NCBI GenBank assembly: GCA_047601665.1
Contig: JASGIT010000001.1
Coordinates: 4,030,001-4,094,000, forward strand
Direction of reading: 5' to 3'
Length of the DNA: 64,000 bases
Source: JASGIT01 sp047601665
GTDB lineage: Bacteria > Pseudomonadota > Gammaproteobacteria > Burkholderiales > Burkholderiaceae_C
How positions within the stretch are numbered: position 1 is the stretch's first letter; every line of letters starts with the position of its first letter. Below the pieces are notes generated by a model that was not told where the DNA came from, made no database searches, and saw nothing but the letters and a program-made list of their open reading frames with translations. The position numbers and the translations under genes are program-made. Shown one piece after another: positions 38,556-47,176 of this stretch.

Positions 38556-39944
38556 TCAGTGGGCGGCGCTGCCTACCTTGGCGTCGGGCTTCACGCGGTG
38601 CAGCAGCGCCAGCATCTCGGCCTCGATGCGGTGCAGCGCCTCGGGCGTGTGGCCCTCGAAGCGCAGCACCAGCACGGGCGTGGTGTTGCTCGCACGGATG
38701 AGGCCGAAGCCGTCGGGCCAGTCCACGCGCAGGCCATCGATGGTGCTGACCTGCGCGGGCGCGCTGAACGCCCCGGCGGCCAGCGCCTGCAGCTCGGCGG
38801 TCAGCCGGTGCGGCTCGCCCTCGGCGCAGGCCACGTTGAGCTCGGGCGTGCTGTGGCTGGTGGGCAGCGCGTTGAGCAGCGCGCTCGGGTCGGCGTGGCG
38901 GCTCACGATTTCGAGCAGGCGGCAGCCCGCGTAGGTGCCGTCGTCGAAGCCGTACCAGCGCTCCTTGAAGAAGATGTGGCCGCTCATCTCGCCGCCCAGG
39001 GGCGAATCGACCTCTTTCATGCGCGCCTTGATGAGCGAGTGGCCGGTCTTGTACATCAGCGGCTCGCCGCCCGCCTGCGCAATCGCCGGGGCCAGGCGCT
39101 GCGTGCACTTCACGTCGAACAGGATGGTGCCGCCCGGCGCGCGCGCGAGCACGTCCTGCGCGAACAGCATCATCTGCCGGTCGGGGAAGATGTTCTGCCC
39201 GTCCTTGGTGACGATGCCCAGCCGGTCGCCGTCGCCGTCGAAGGCCAGGCCCAGTTCGGCATCGGAGTCTTGCAGCGCCTGGATGAGGTCGCGCAGGTTC
39301 TCGGGCTTGCTCGGGTCGGGGTGGTGGTTGGGGAAGTTGCCGTCCACCTCGCTGAACAGTTCGACCACATCGCAGCCCAGCGCGCGGAAGATGCCGGGGG
39401 CCGATGCGCCCGCCACGCCGTTGCCGCAGTCCACCACGATCTTCATGGGGCGCGCGAGCTTCACGTCGCCCACGATGCGCGCCACGTAGTCGGGCAGCAC
39501 GTCGGCTTGGCGCACTTTGCCGCCAGGGGCCAGTTGCCAGGACTCCTGCTCCATCGTGCGGCGCAGGGCCTGGATGTCCTCGCCGTAGATGGCCCGGCCC
39601 GCGAGCACCATCTTGAAGCCGTTGTAATCCTTGGGGTTGTGGCTGCCCGTGATCTGGATGCCGCTCTGGCACAGCGTGGCCGCCGCGAAGTACAGCATGG
39701 GCGTGGTGCACATGCCGATGTCGATGACCTCGACGCCGCTTTCCACCAGCCCCTGGATCAGCGCAGCGGACAGTTCGGGGCCGGACAAGCGCCCGTCGCG
39801 CCCCACGGCCACCACGCCCTGCCCCTGCGCGCGCGCCGCCGTGCCGAAGGCCCGGCCCAGGCCCAGGGCCACGCCGGCGTTCAGGGTGCTCGGCACGATG
39901 CCGCGGATGTCATAGGCCTTGAAGATCGAGGGCGAGAGCTGCAC
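38556..39944 (-). CDS. Phosphomannomutase/phosphoglucomutase
   Basis: This AlgC/ManB-type alpha-D-phosphohexomutase interconverts mannose-6-P and mannose-1-P, supplying ManC (27.1 kb). The 462-residue product has N-terminal FKAYDIRGIVP, the catalytic phosphoserine Ser101 in TGSHNP, the metal loop AFDGDGDRLG at about 233-242, the sugar-binding loop GGEMSGH, and the C-terminal phosphate-binding segment RASNTTPVLVLRFEG. It forms an operon with waaA. Confidence 0.95.
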   Translation of the reverse strand: MQLSPSIFKAYDIRGIVPSTLNAGVALGLGRAFGTAARAQGQGVVAVGRDGRLSGPELSAALIQGLVESGVEVIDIGMCTTPMLYFAAATLCQSGIQITGSHNPKDYNGFKMVLAGRAIYGEDIQALRRTMEQESWQLAPGGKVRQADVLPDYVARIVGDVKLARPMKIVVDCGNGVAGASAPGIFRALGCDVVELFSEVDGNFPNHHPDPSKPENLRDLIQALQDSDAELGLAFDGDGDRLGIVTKDGQNIFPDRQMMLFAQDVLARAPGGTILFDVKCTQRLAPAIAQAGGEPLMYKTGHSLIKARMKEVDSPLGGEMSGHIFFKERWYGFDDGTYAGCRLLEIVSRHADPSALLNALPTSHSTPELNVACAEGEPHRLTAELQALAAGAFSAPAQVSTIDGLRVDWPDGFGLIRASNTTPVLVLRFEGHTPEALHRIEAEMLALLHRVKPDAKVGSAAH

Positions 39945-40053
39945 GGGAAGTTCCTGTCGTCAGGTGGAGGGGAAAGCCGGGCATTGTAGGCGGGCTCGCT
40001 TTTTTTCCAGGTTTGTCATACATTGCATGACATTCAATCATCAGGAGCCCGCC

Positions 40054-40374
40054 ATGCGAGTCAACGCACGTTTTGAAGGCGATGCCGAGCAGCAGCTCAA
40101 CTACCTGGCCGAGGTCACCGGCCTGGGCGTGAGCGAGGTGCTGCGCGCCAGCGTGCAGAGCTATTACGACCAGATGCGGGCGCGGCGCGGCGGCCTGGCG
40201 CACTTTGCGGCCTTCGTAGGCCAGGGGCGCAGTGGCCGCACCGACGTGGCCAGCAGCTACAAGGCCCGGCTGACCGAAGGCTGGGGCGCCAAGCACCAGG
40301 GGCAAAGCCCGGCACGCCCGCTGGCGGTGCATGAACCCGCGCCCCCGCCCTACCCCTCCAAAGGCCGCGAATGA
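40054..40374 (+). CDS. Ribbon-helix-helix antitoxin (VapB-like)
   Basis: This DNA-binding antitoxin is predicted to neutralise the following PIN-domain toxin and repress the operon. The 106-residue product has an N-terminal RHH pattern (MRVNARFEGDAEQQLNYLAEV, then SEVLRASVQSYYDQM) and a disordered Gly/Pro-rich tail that would wrap the toxin. The ATG at 40054 is fixed by AGGAG 8 bp upstream. Its TGA overlaps the toxin ATG (ATGA). Confidence 0.8.
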   Translation: MRVNARFEGDAEQQLNYLAEVTGLGVSEVLRASVQSYYDQMRARRGGLAHFAAFVGQGRSGRTDVASSYKARLTEGWGAKHQGQSPARPLAVHEPAPPPYPSKGRE

Positions 40375-40790
40375 TCATTGCCGACGCCGGTTTCTTCTAC
40401 GCCCTGGCCGACGCCAGCGACGCCTGGCATCGCCGCGCCCTGCGCGCGCTGCCCACCCAGAGCGAGGGCTGGATCACCACCTGGCCCGTGCTGACCGAGG
40501 CCACGCACCTGCTCACGCGCTGGATCGGCACCGATGCCGCGCAAGCCCTGCTGCGCGACGTGGCGGCGGGTGGCATCGCCGTCTGGCAATGGGCCGAGCC
40601 GCAGACCGAGCGGCTGGCGAACCTCATGGAGCGCTACGCCAGCCTGCCGATGGACCTGGCCGACGGCTCGCTGGTGCTGCTGGCCGAGCACCTGGGCCAC
40701 GGCCGCATCCTGACCACCGACGAGCGCGACTTCGGGGCCTACCGCTTCAAGAGCCGTGAGCCGTTTCGCAACCTTCTGGCGGACGGCTGA
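40371..40790 (+). CDS. PIN-domain ribonuclease toxin (VapC-like)
   Basis: The product is a 139-residue PIN nuclease, presumed to cleave RNA when freed from its antitoxin. The acidic metal-binding residues are visible: Asp5 (IIADAGFFYAL), Glu43 (VLTEATHLL), Asp98 (DLADGSLV) and Asp117 (LTTDERDF). Translation is coupled to the antitoxin by a 4 bp overlap. The exact RNA target is unknown. Confidence 0.82.
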   Translation: MIIADAGFFYALADASDAWHRRALRALPTQSEGWITTWPVLTEATHLLTRWIGTDAAQALLRDVAAGGIAVWQWAEPQTERLANLMERYASLPMDLADGSLVLLAEHLGHGRILTTDERDFGAYRFKSREPFRNLLADG

Positions 40791-40858
40791 ACCGGCGGCT
40801 TCAGGCACATGTCCGAAAACGGCGAGTTCCAGCGCTCCGGCTGCCTATCATCGGCGGC

Positions 40859-42295
40859 ATGGAAACAGAAGACGAAGCCCGCTACCTGGCGCTGAAGGCG
40901 CGCGATGCGCGCTTCGACGGGCGCTTTTTCACGGGCGTGACCTCCACCGGCATCTACTGCCGCCCCGTGTGCGCCGTGCGCACGCCGCGGCGCGAGAACT
41001 GCCGGTTCTTCACGCTCGCGGCGCAGGCCGAGCGCGCGGGCTTCCGGCCCTGCCTGCGCTGCCGGCCCGAATTGGCGCCCCAGGCGCTGGCCTGGTCGGT
41101 GCAGGACGCGGGCGCCATCCTGGTGCGCCAAGCGCTGCAGTTGCTCGACGCGCCCGAGGCCTGGAGCGGTGCCGAGGGCGCGCTCGTCGCCCAGCTGGCC
41201 GCGCGCCTGGGCGTGAGCGACCGGCACCTGCGCCGCCTGTTCGAGACGGCGCTGGGCCTGTCGCCGCTGCAGTACCTGCAAACGCGGCGGCTGCTCGCGG
41301 CCAAGCAGTTGCTGACGGACACGCGCCTGCCCATCACCCAGGTGGCGCTGGCCAGCGGCTTTGCGAGCGTGCGACGCTTCAACGCGGCATTCGCCGGGCA
41401 CTACGGGCTCAACCCCACGCAGCTGCGCCGCGAAGGCGCGGCCGGCGCCGGGCCGCGCCCGGTGCGCCTGGGCTACCGGCCGCCGTACGACCAGGGCGCG
41501 CTGCTGGGCTTCTTCCAGGCGCGGCAGGTGGCGGGGGTGGAGGCCGTGGACGGAACGGCGCTGCGCCGCACGGTGCAGATCGGAGCGGCCTCGGGCTGGC
41601 TGGAGGCCGCCTTCGACGCCGACCGCCCGCAACTGCTGCTGAGCGTGAGCGACAGCCTGCTGCCGCTGCTGCCCCAGGCGATCGCCCGCGTGCGCGCCCT
41701 GCTCGACCTGGATGCCGACCCGGCCCCCATCGCCGCCGTGCTGCACACCGACTTCCCCGAGGGCGACGGCCTGCGCGTGCCCGGCTGCTGGGACGGCTTC
41801 GAGCTGGCCGTGCGCGCCGTGCTGGGCCAGCAGGTCACCGTGGCCGCCGCGCGCACGCTGGCGGGCCGCCTGGTGGAACGCTTCGGCGCACCCGTGGCCA
41901 CGCCCTGGCCCGCGCTGCACCGGCTGTTCCCCACCGCCGCCACGCTCGCGCGGGCCGAGGGCGAGGCGCTGGGCCAATTGGGCATCGTGCGCCAGCGGCA
42001 GGCCGCCATCCAGGCGCTGGCGCGCGCCGTGGACGGCGGCCAGCTCGCCCTGCACCCCGGCAGCGACGTGGCCGCCACCACCGCCGCGCTGCGCGCGCTG
42101 CCCGGCATTGGCGACTGGACGGCGCAGTACATCGCCATGCGCGCGCTGCGCTGGCCCGATGCGTTTCCCAGCGGCGACGTGGCCCTGCAGAAAGCGCTGG
42201 GCGTGCAGGGCGCGCGCGCCGCGCTGGCGGCGTCCCAAGGCTGGCGGCCCTGGCGCAGCTACGCCGTCATCCGCGCCTGGTCGCTATTGGTTTGA
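40859..42295 (+). CDS. Ada-AlkA fusion: methyl-sensing regulator and 3-methyladenine DNA glycosylase II
   Basis: This 478-residue protein joins three parts. The N-terminal Ada domain has zinc ligands Cys34, Cys38, Cys65 and Cys68; Cys34 in GIYCRPVC is the methylphosphotriester acceptor. An AraC-type HTH follows (about 95-195, VASGFASVRRFNAAF-like). The C-terminal AlkA domain (about 205-478) has the HhH-GPD motif LPGIGDWTAQYIAMRAL and catalytic Asp at about 439 (FPSGDVAL). It should detect methylated DNA, activate transcription and excise alkylated bases. The O6-methyltransferase part is supplied by the next gene. The stop codon TGA is part of a repeat element. Confidence 0.92.
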   Translation: METEDEARYLALKARDARFDGRFFTGVTSTGIYCRPVCAVRTPRRENCRFFTLAAQAERAGFRPCLRCRPELAPQALAWSVQDAGAILVRQALQLLDAPEAWSGAEGALVAQLAARLGVSDRHLRRLFETALGLSPLQYLQTRRLLAAKQLLTDTRLPITQVALASGFASVRRFNAAFAGHYGLNPTQLRREGAAGAGPRPVRLGYRPPYDQGALLGFFQARQVAGVEAVDGTALRRTVQIGAASGWLEAAFDADRPQLLLSVSDSLLPLLPQAIARVRALLDLDADPAPIAAVLHTDFPEGDGLRVPGCWDGFELAVRAVLGQQVTVAAARTLAGRLVERFGAPVATPWPALHRLFPTAATLARAEGEALGQLGIVRQRQAAIQALARAVDGGQLALHPGSDVAATTAALRALPGIGDWTAQYIAMRALRWPDAFPSGDVALQKALGVQGARAALAASQGWRPWRSYAVIRAWSLLV

Positions 42296-42343
42296 TAGCT
42301 GCCAGCGCTTTCCCCTCCTGGGCTGGAGGCCGATTTTTTTCAG
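42293..42343 (+). repeat. Dispersed repeat, copy 7, providing the stop of ada-alkA
   Basis: It begins exactly with the stop codon: TGATAGCTGCCAGCGCTTTC, CCCTCCTGGGCTGGAGGCCG, ATTTTTTTCAG. A T7 run near the end may help terminate or pause transcription, although ogt follows after 16 bp. Confidence 0.87.
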
Positions 42344-42358
42344 AAACGAGGTGAGAAC

Positions 42359-42874
42359 ATGCAATTCCCCCGCGACACCGTGCAAAGCCGCACCATGACC
42401 GCCCTGGGCACCGTGCACCTGGCGGCGTCTTCGCAAGGGCTGGTGGGCCTGTGGTTCGACGGCCAGCGCCACCAGCCGCCGGAGCTCGCCACCTGGCCCG
42501 CCGACGACGGCCACCCCGTGCTGCGCGAGGCGGCGCGCCAGATCCGCGACTACCTGGACGGCGCGCGCGACGGGTTCGACCTCGTGTTCGACCTGTCGGG
42601 CGGCACGCCCTTCCAGCAGGCCGTCTGGCGCGCGCTGCTCGCCATTCCGCGCGGCGGCACCACCAGCTATGGCGCCATCGCGCGGCAGCTGGGCCGCCCC
42701 CATGCCGTGCGCGCCGTGGGCGCGGCCGTGGGCCGCAACCCGGTGAGCGTGGCCGTGCCCTGCCACCGCGTGCTGGGCAGCGGCGGCGCGCTCACCGGCT
42801 ATGCGGGCGGGCTGGAGCGCAAGGCGGCGCTGCTGCGGCTGGAAGGGGCGCTGCCTCCAGGCGCGGGCCGGTAA
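42359..42874 (+). CDS. ogt: Methylated-DNA--protein-cysteine methyltransferase
   Basis: This suicide repair protein takes methyl from O6-methylguanine. The 171-residue product has the acceptor Cys135 in AVPCHRVLG, preceded by the helix-turn-helix region TSYGAIARQLGRPHAVRAVG and Asn127 in GRNP. It lies 63 bp after ada-alkA, with a repeat element between; the pair together replaces the classical Ada and AlkA of E. coli. Confidence 0.94.
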   Translation: MQFPRDTVQSRTMTALGTVHLAASSQGLVGLWFDGQRHQPPELATWPADDGHPVLREAARQIRDYLDGARDGFDLVFDLSGGTPFQQAVWRALLAIPRGGTTSYGAIARQLGRPHAVRAVGAAVGRNPVSVAVPCHRVLGSGGALTGYAGGLERKAALLRLEGALPPGAGR

Positions 42875-42898
42875 CTTCGCTTCGCAACCCCCTGGAGC

Positions 42899-45478
42899 AT
42901 GGTATGTTGCGAGCCGTATCAGCCCGTGCCTCCATTGCCCATGCCCCCGCCGAACGAAGACGACCCACGCAACGCCAGGGAGTTGCGCTATGCGTTCATC
43001 TTCCAGATGCTGCCCGACATGGCGGGCATCTCCCGCCTTTCGGACGGCGCGCTGCTCGACGTGAACGCCGCGACCTGCGAAACGCTGCGCCTGCCGCGCG
43101 AGGCGATCATCGGCCGCACCACCCTCGAACTGGAGTGCTGGGCCGACCCCGATGAGCGCCAGCGCCTGTGCGAGGCGCTGCGGCGCGACCGGCAGGTGGT
43201 GCGGCTGCCCGTCATGGCGCAGCGCCGGGGCGCGGCGGGGCGGGAGGCCGTGCCCGGCTTCCTGTCGGCGCGCATCGCGCCCGTGGAGGGCGAGGACTGC
43301 GTGGTCTTCGTCTTCCACGACACGACCGCCGAGAACCGCAGCGCCACCGAGCTGCTCACGCTCAACGACCTGCTCCAGCACGCGGGCCAGCTGGCGCGCC
43401 TGGGCGCGTGGGAGCTGGTGCCGGGCCAGGGCCTGGTGTACTGGTCGGACCTGTGCTGCGAAATCCACGGCCTGGAGCCCAAGGCGCCGCTGCCCGCGAG
43501 CTACATCGACACCTACGTGGCCCCGGCCTGGCGCGCGCCCCTGCGGAAGAAGCTGCGCGACTGTATGCGCCAGCGCGCCGAGTGGACCATCGAGATGCAG
43601 GTCATCCACGCCAGCGGCCACCTGGTCTGGATGCGCACGCGCGGCGCGCCGGTGGTCGAGAACGGCCGCGTCGCGCGCATCCGCGGGGTGATCCAGGACA
43701 TCGACGAATCGCGCCGCGCCGAAAAGCAGCTACGCCAGTCCGAAGAGCGCTTTTCGCGCATCTTCCAGCTCATCGACCAGCCGCTGGGCCTGTCGCACTG
43801 CCGCGACGGGCGCTACCTGATGGTCAACCCCGCGTGGGAGGCCATGATGGGCATCTCCAGCCAACAGGCCGTGGGCCGCACGGCGGTCGAAATGGGCATC
43901 CTGCACCGCGACACGCGCGCCACGCTGATCGCGGCGTGCGAGGCGAACGGCGGCGCGCTCACCAACTACGAGCTCACGCTCACCGCCGCCCACGGCCGCC
44001 AGCTCACCGCGCTGCAGTCCATGCGCCGGGTGGAGATGGACGGCGAGCCCTGCTGGCTGTTCACGGCCCACGACATCTCCGAGCGCAAGCGTGACGAAGA
44101 GCGCCTGCAGCGCATGGCGCTGACCGACGCGCTCACCGGCCTGCCCAACCGCATGGAACTGGCCCAGCGCCTGCAGGCCGCCATGCACGACGCGCGCGCC
44201 ACCGGCACCCAGCTGGGCGTGGCCTACCTCGACCTGGACGGCTTCAAGCCCGTGAACGACCGCCTGGGCCACGAAGCCGGCGACCGCCTGCTGGTCGCCG
44301 TGGCCGCGCGCCTCACCGGCGCGCTGCGGCCCCGGGACTGCGTGGCCCGGCTGGGCGGGGACGAGTTCGTGATCCTGCTGCCCAGCCTGACCGTGCGCGA
44401 AGACTGCGAGCACCTGCTGCGCCAGGTCATGGCCAGCATTTCCGCCCCCTACCTGCAGGGCGACGAGCGCGCCACGCTCACCACCAGCATCGGCTACACC
44501 CTCTATCCCGAGGACGACGCCGACGCCGACACCCTGCTGCGCCATGCCGATCAGGCCATGTACCAGGCCAAGGAGGACGGACGCAACCGCTTCCACGGCT
44601 TCGACGCGCAGCTCGACCGCAGCGAGCGCGAACGCCGCGAACAAGGCCAGCGCATCCGCGCGGGGCTCGCCAACGGCGAATTCACGCTCTACCTGCAGCC
44701 CAAGGTCGACCTGCGCACCGGCGCCGTGGTGGGCGCGGAAGCCCTGGCGCGCTGGAACCACCCCGAGCGCGGGGTGCTCGCGCCCGGCGCGTTCCTGCCC
44801 GCGCTGAAAGGCACGGAGCTTGAAACCAGCTTCGGCCAATGGGTGTTCGAAGAGGCGCTGCGCAGCATCGAGGCGCTGCAGCGCCAGGGCCTGCACCTGC
44901 CGCTGTCCATCAACGTGGCCGCGCAGCACATCCAGCAGCCGGGCTTCGCGCGCTGGGTCATCGACTGCCTGATGCGCCACCCCGGCGTGGCCACCGAGCA
45001 GGTGGAGCTCGAAATCACCGAAAGCGCCGCCCTGTACGACGTGGCCCACGTGGCGCACGAGCTCGCGCAGCTGCGCGGCCTGGGCGTCTCGGTGGCGCTG
45101 GACGACTTCGGCACGGGCTACTCGTCGCTGACCTACCTGCGCCGCCTGCCCATGGACAAGATCAAGATCGACCAGAGCTTCGTGCACGGCATGATGCGCG
45201 ACGCGGGCGACCGCGCCATCGTGCAGAGCGTGATCGGCCTGGCCCACTCGTTCAACTACCACGTCATCGCCGAAGGCGTGGAAACGCTGGAGCAAGGCTG
45301 GATGCTGCAGCAGATGGGCTGCCCCCTGGCCCAGGGCTACTGCATCGCGCGGCCCATGCCGCTGGCCGACTTCGCGCCCTGGGTGGCCCAGTGGCGTCTG
45401 CCCGCCGCCTGGCTGCCCACCGACTGGCAGGCCCGCCATTCCAGCGACCCGGGAAGCGGTGGCTACGCAGGCGCTTAA
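42899..45478 (+). CDS. PAS-GGDEF-EAL sensor protein (cyclic di-GMP turnover)
   Basis: This soluble 859-residue signalling protein has two to three N-terminal PAS/PAC domains (about 20-400; PMAQRRG.., GLVYWSDLCCEIHGLEP, RYLMVNPAWEAMMGIS). The GGDEF domain starts LTDALTGLPNRMEL with RLGGDEF intact at about 485. The EAL domain has GAEALARWNHPERG at about 612 and DDFGTGYSSLTYL. Both active sites look intact, so it may make or degrade c-di-GMP depending on its PAS signal. No TM segment is seen. The ATG at 42899 has a weak Shine-Dalgarno; Met15 is an alternative. Its stop overlaps the promoter of the next gene. Confidence 0.92.
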   Translation: MVCCEPYQPVPPLPMPPPNEDDPRNARELRYAFIFQMLPDMAGISRLSDGALLDVNAATCETLRLPREAIIGRTTLELECWADPDERQRLCEALRRDRQVVRLPVMAQRRGAAGREAVPGFLSARIAPVEGEDCVVFVFHDTTAENRSATELLTLNDLLQHAGQLARLGAWELVPGQGLVYWSDLCCEIHGLEPKAPLPASYIDTYVAPAWRAPLRKKLRDCMRQRAEWTIEMQVIHASGHLVWMRTRGAPVVENGRVARIRGVIQDIDESRRAEKQLRQSEERFSRIFQLIDQPLGLSHCRDGRYLMVNPAWEAMMGISSQQAVGRTAVEMGILHRDTRATLIAACEANGGALTNYELTLTAAHGRQLTALQSMRRVEMDGEPCWLFTAHDISERKRDEERLQRMALTDALTGLPNRMELAQRLQAAMHDARATGTQLGVAYLDLDGFKPVNDRLGHEAGDRLLVAVAARLTGALRPRDCVARLGGDEFVILLPSLTVREDCEHLLRQVMASISAPYLQGDERATLTTSIGYTLYPEDDADADTLLRHADQAMYQAKEDGRNRFHGFDAQLDRSERERREQGQRIRAGLANGEFTLYLQPKVDLRTGAVVGAEALARWNHPERGVLAPGAFLPALKGTELETSFGQWVFEEALRSIEALQRQGLHLPLSINVAAQHIQQPGFARWVIDCLMRHPGVATEQVELEITESAALYDVAHVAHELAQLRGLGVSVALDDFGTGYSSLTYLRRLPMDKIKIDQSFVHGMMRDAGDRAIVQSVIGLAHSFNYHVIAEGVETLEQGWMLQQMGCPLAQGYCIARPMPLADFAPWVAQWRLPAAWLPTDWQARHSSDPGSGGYAGA

Positions 45479-45501
45479 GTTTTCCCGTTGGTAACCGATA
45501 A
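45475..45501 (+). promoter_or_regulatory. Sigma-28 (FliA) type promoter of the chemoreceptor gene
   Basis: TTAAGTTT (45475-45482), 11 bp, ACCGATAA (45494-45501). The flagellar sigma-28 consensus is TAAAGTTT-N11-GCCGATAA, so each half differs by one base and the spacing is exact. The -35 overlaps the TAA of the preceding gene. Transcription should start about 25 bp before the chemoreceptor ATG. A GTAACCGATA/TATCGTTAC inverted repeat (45491-45515) overlaps the -10. Confidence 0.78.
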
Positions 45502-45535
45502 AACAATATCGTTACATCCACAGGAAGTGCTCCCC

Positions 45536-47122
45536 ATGCCATCCCGCCAATCCATCGCGCACCGCCTTGCGCTGGTGTTCTGCATCATCCTGGCGCTGTT
45601 CCTGGTCAGTTGCCTGTACGGCATCGTGCAGCTGCGCGGCGTCACGCGCGAGATGGGCGACATGCTCGCCCACGCGCTCGCCACCGAACGCCTGGCCAGC
45701 GACTGGTCGCGCAACATCAGCACCGGCTCCACGCGCACCGCCGCCATCGCCAAGAGCAACGACCCGTCGCTGGCCGAATATTTCGCGAAGTCGGCGGCGG
45801 ATTCGAGCACGCGCTCCAGCGCGCTGCAGCAGGCGATCGAGAAGAAGCTCACGAGCGACGAGGACCGCGCCCTGTTCGCCAAGATCGGCGAGGTGCGCAA
45901 GGACTACCTCAGTTCGCGCGACGAGGTCAGCAAACTCAAGAAGGCCGGCGATGCCGAGGGCGCCAACCGCGCCTTCAGCCAGAAGTACGAACCCACCGTG
46001 GTCGCCTACCAGAACGTGATGGACCAGCTCGTCGCCCTGCAGCGCCAGAAGCTCGACCACGCGGGCGAGCGCGTGCGCGACGCGAGCCAGCGGGCCACGC
46101 TGCTGCTCGCGGCGCTGTGCGCGGGCTCGGTGCTGCTGGCCGCCGTGCTGGCCTGGCGGCTCACCGTGGGCATCACCCGCCCGCTGCGCGACGCGCGCGG
46201 CGTGGCCGAACGCATCGCGGACATGGACCTGACCGGCCAGGACGGCGCCGCCCACACCACCGCCACGCGCAACGACGAAACCGGCCAGCTGCTGCAATCG
46301 CTGGCCGCCATGCGCGGCGCGCTCGCAGGCGCCCTGGGCGAGGTGCGCAACGTGGCCGATTCCGTCTCCACCGCATCGAGCGAGATCGCCTCGGGCAACC
46401 AGGACCTGAGCCACCGCACCGAGCAGACCGCGAGCAGCCTGGAGCAGACCGCCAGCGCCATGGAGCAGCTCACCGCCACCATGCGCCAGAGCGCCGACGC
46501 GGCCTCCACGGCCAACCAGCTCGCGGGCTCGGCCATGGAAGTGGCTTCGCGCGGCGGCACGGTGGTGAACCAGGTGGTCAGCACCATGCGCGAGATCGAC
46601 GACAGCAGCCGCAAGATCGCCGACATCATCGGCACCATCGACGGCATCGCGTTCCAGACCAACATCCTCGCGCTGAACGCCGCCGTGGAGGCCGCGCGCG
46701 CCGGTGAGCAAGGCCGGGGCTTTGCCGTGGTGGCCAGCGAGGTGCGCAACCTCGCCGGACGCAGCGCCGCGGCGGCCAAGGAGATCAAGGAGCTGATCGG
46801 CACCTCGGTGGACAAGGTGGCCACCGGCTCGCGCCTGGTGCAGGACGCGGGCGGCACCATGCAGGAGATCGTGACCAGCGTGCAGCGCGTGAGCGACATC
46901 ATCGGCGAGATCACCAGCGCCTCGCGCGAGCAGTCGGGCGGCATCGCGCAGGTGAACGACGCCGTGACCCAGCTCGACCAGATGACGCAGCAGAACGCCG
47001 CCCTGGTCGAACAGAGCGCCGCCGCCGCGCACAGCCTGCGCGAACAGGCAGGGCGGCTGGCGGAAACGGTGGGGCGGTTCAGGCTGCAGAACGCGGGCGC
47101 GCCGCGCCTGCTATCGTCCTGA
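45536..47122 (+). CDS. Methyl-accepting chemotaxis protein
   Basis: This inner-membrane chemoreceptor signals to CheA/CheW. The 528-residue product has TM1 at about 9-30 (LALVFCIILALFLVSCLYGIV) and a periplasmic four-helix-bundle-type sensor (about 31-190). TM2 (ATLLLAALCAGSVLLAAVLAW) and a HAMP domain follow (ITRPLRDARGVAERIADMDL). The MCP signalling domain has the highly conserved hairpin tip (FQTNILALNAAVEAARAGEQGRGFAVVASEVR). There is no C-terminal CheR-binding pentapeptide. The ATG at 45536 is chosen: GGAAG lies 9 bp upstream. Expression is predicted to need FliA. The stop TGA belongs to a repeat. Confidence 0.95.
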   Translation: MPSRQSIAHRLALVFCIILALFLVSCLYGIVQLRGVTREMGDMLAHALATERLASDWSRNISTGSTRTAAIAKSNDPSLAEYFAKSAADSSTRSSALQQAIEKKLTSDEDRALFAKIGEVRKDYLSSRDEVSKLKKAGDAEGANRAFSQKYEPTVVAYQNVMDQLVALQRQKLDHAGERVRDASQRATLLLAALCAGSVLLAAVLAWRLTVGITRPLRDARGVAERIADMDLTGQDGAAHTTATRNDETGQLLQSLAAMRGALAGALGEVRNVADSVSTASSEIASGNQDLSHRTEQTASSLEQTASAMEQLTATMRQSADAASTANQLAGSAMEVASRGGTVVNQVVSTMREIDDSSRKIADIIGTIDGIAFQTNILALNAAVEAARAGEQGRGFAVVASEVRNLAGRSAAAAKEIKELIGTSVDKVATGSRLVQDAGGTMQEIVTSVQRVSDIIGEITSASREQSGGIAQVNDAVTQLDQMTQQNAALVEQSAAAAHSLREQAGRLAETVGRFRLQNAGAPRLLSS

Positions 47123-47170
47123 TAGCTGCCAGCGCTTTCTGCATAAGCGCTGGAGCCCGATTTGGCTTGA
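47120..47170 (+). repeat. Dispersed repeat, copy 8, providing the stop of the chemoreceptor
   Basis: It begins with the chemoreceptor TGA: TGATAGCTGCCAGCGCTTTC, TGCATAAGCGCTGGAGCCCG, ATTTGGCTTGA. The arms CCAGCGCTT and AAGCGCTGG form a 9 bp stem. It fills almost the whole 54 bp between two convergent genes and may terminate both. Confidence 0.88.
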
Positions 47171-47176
47171 AACCGA

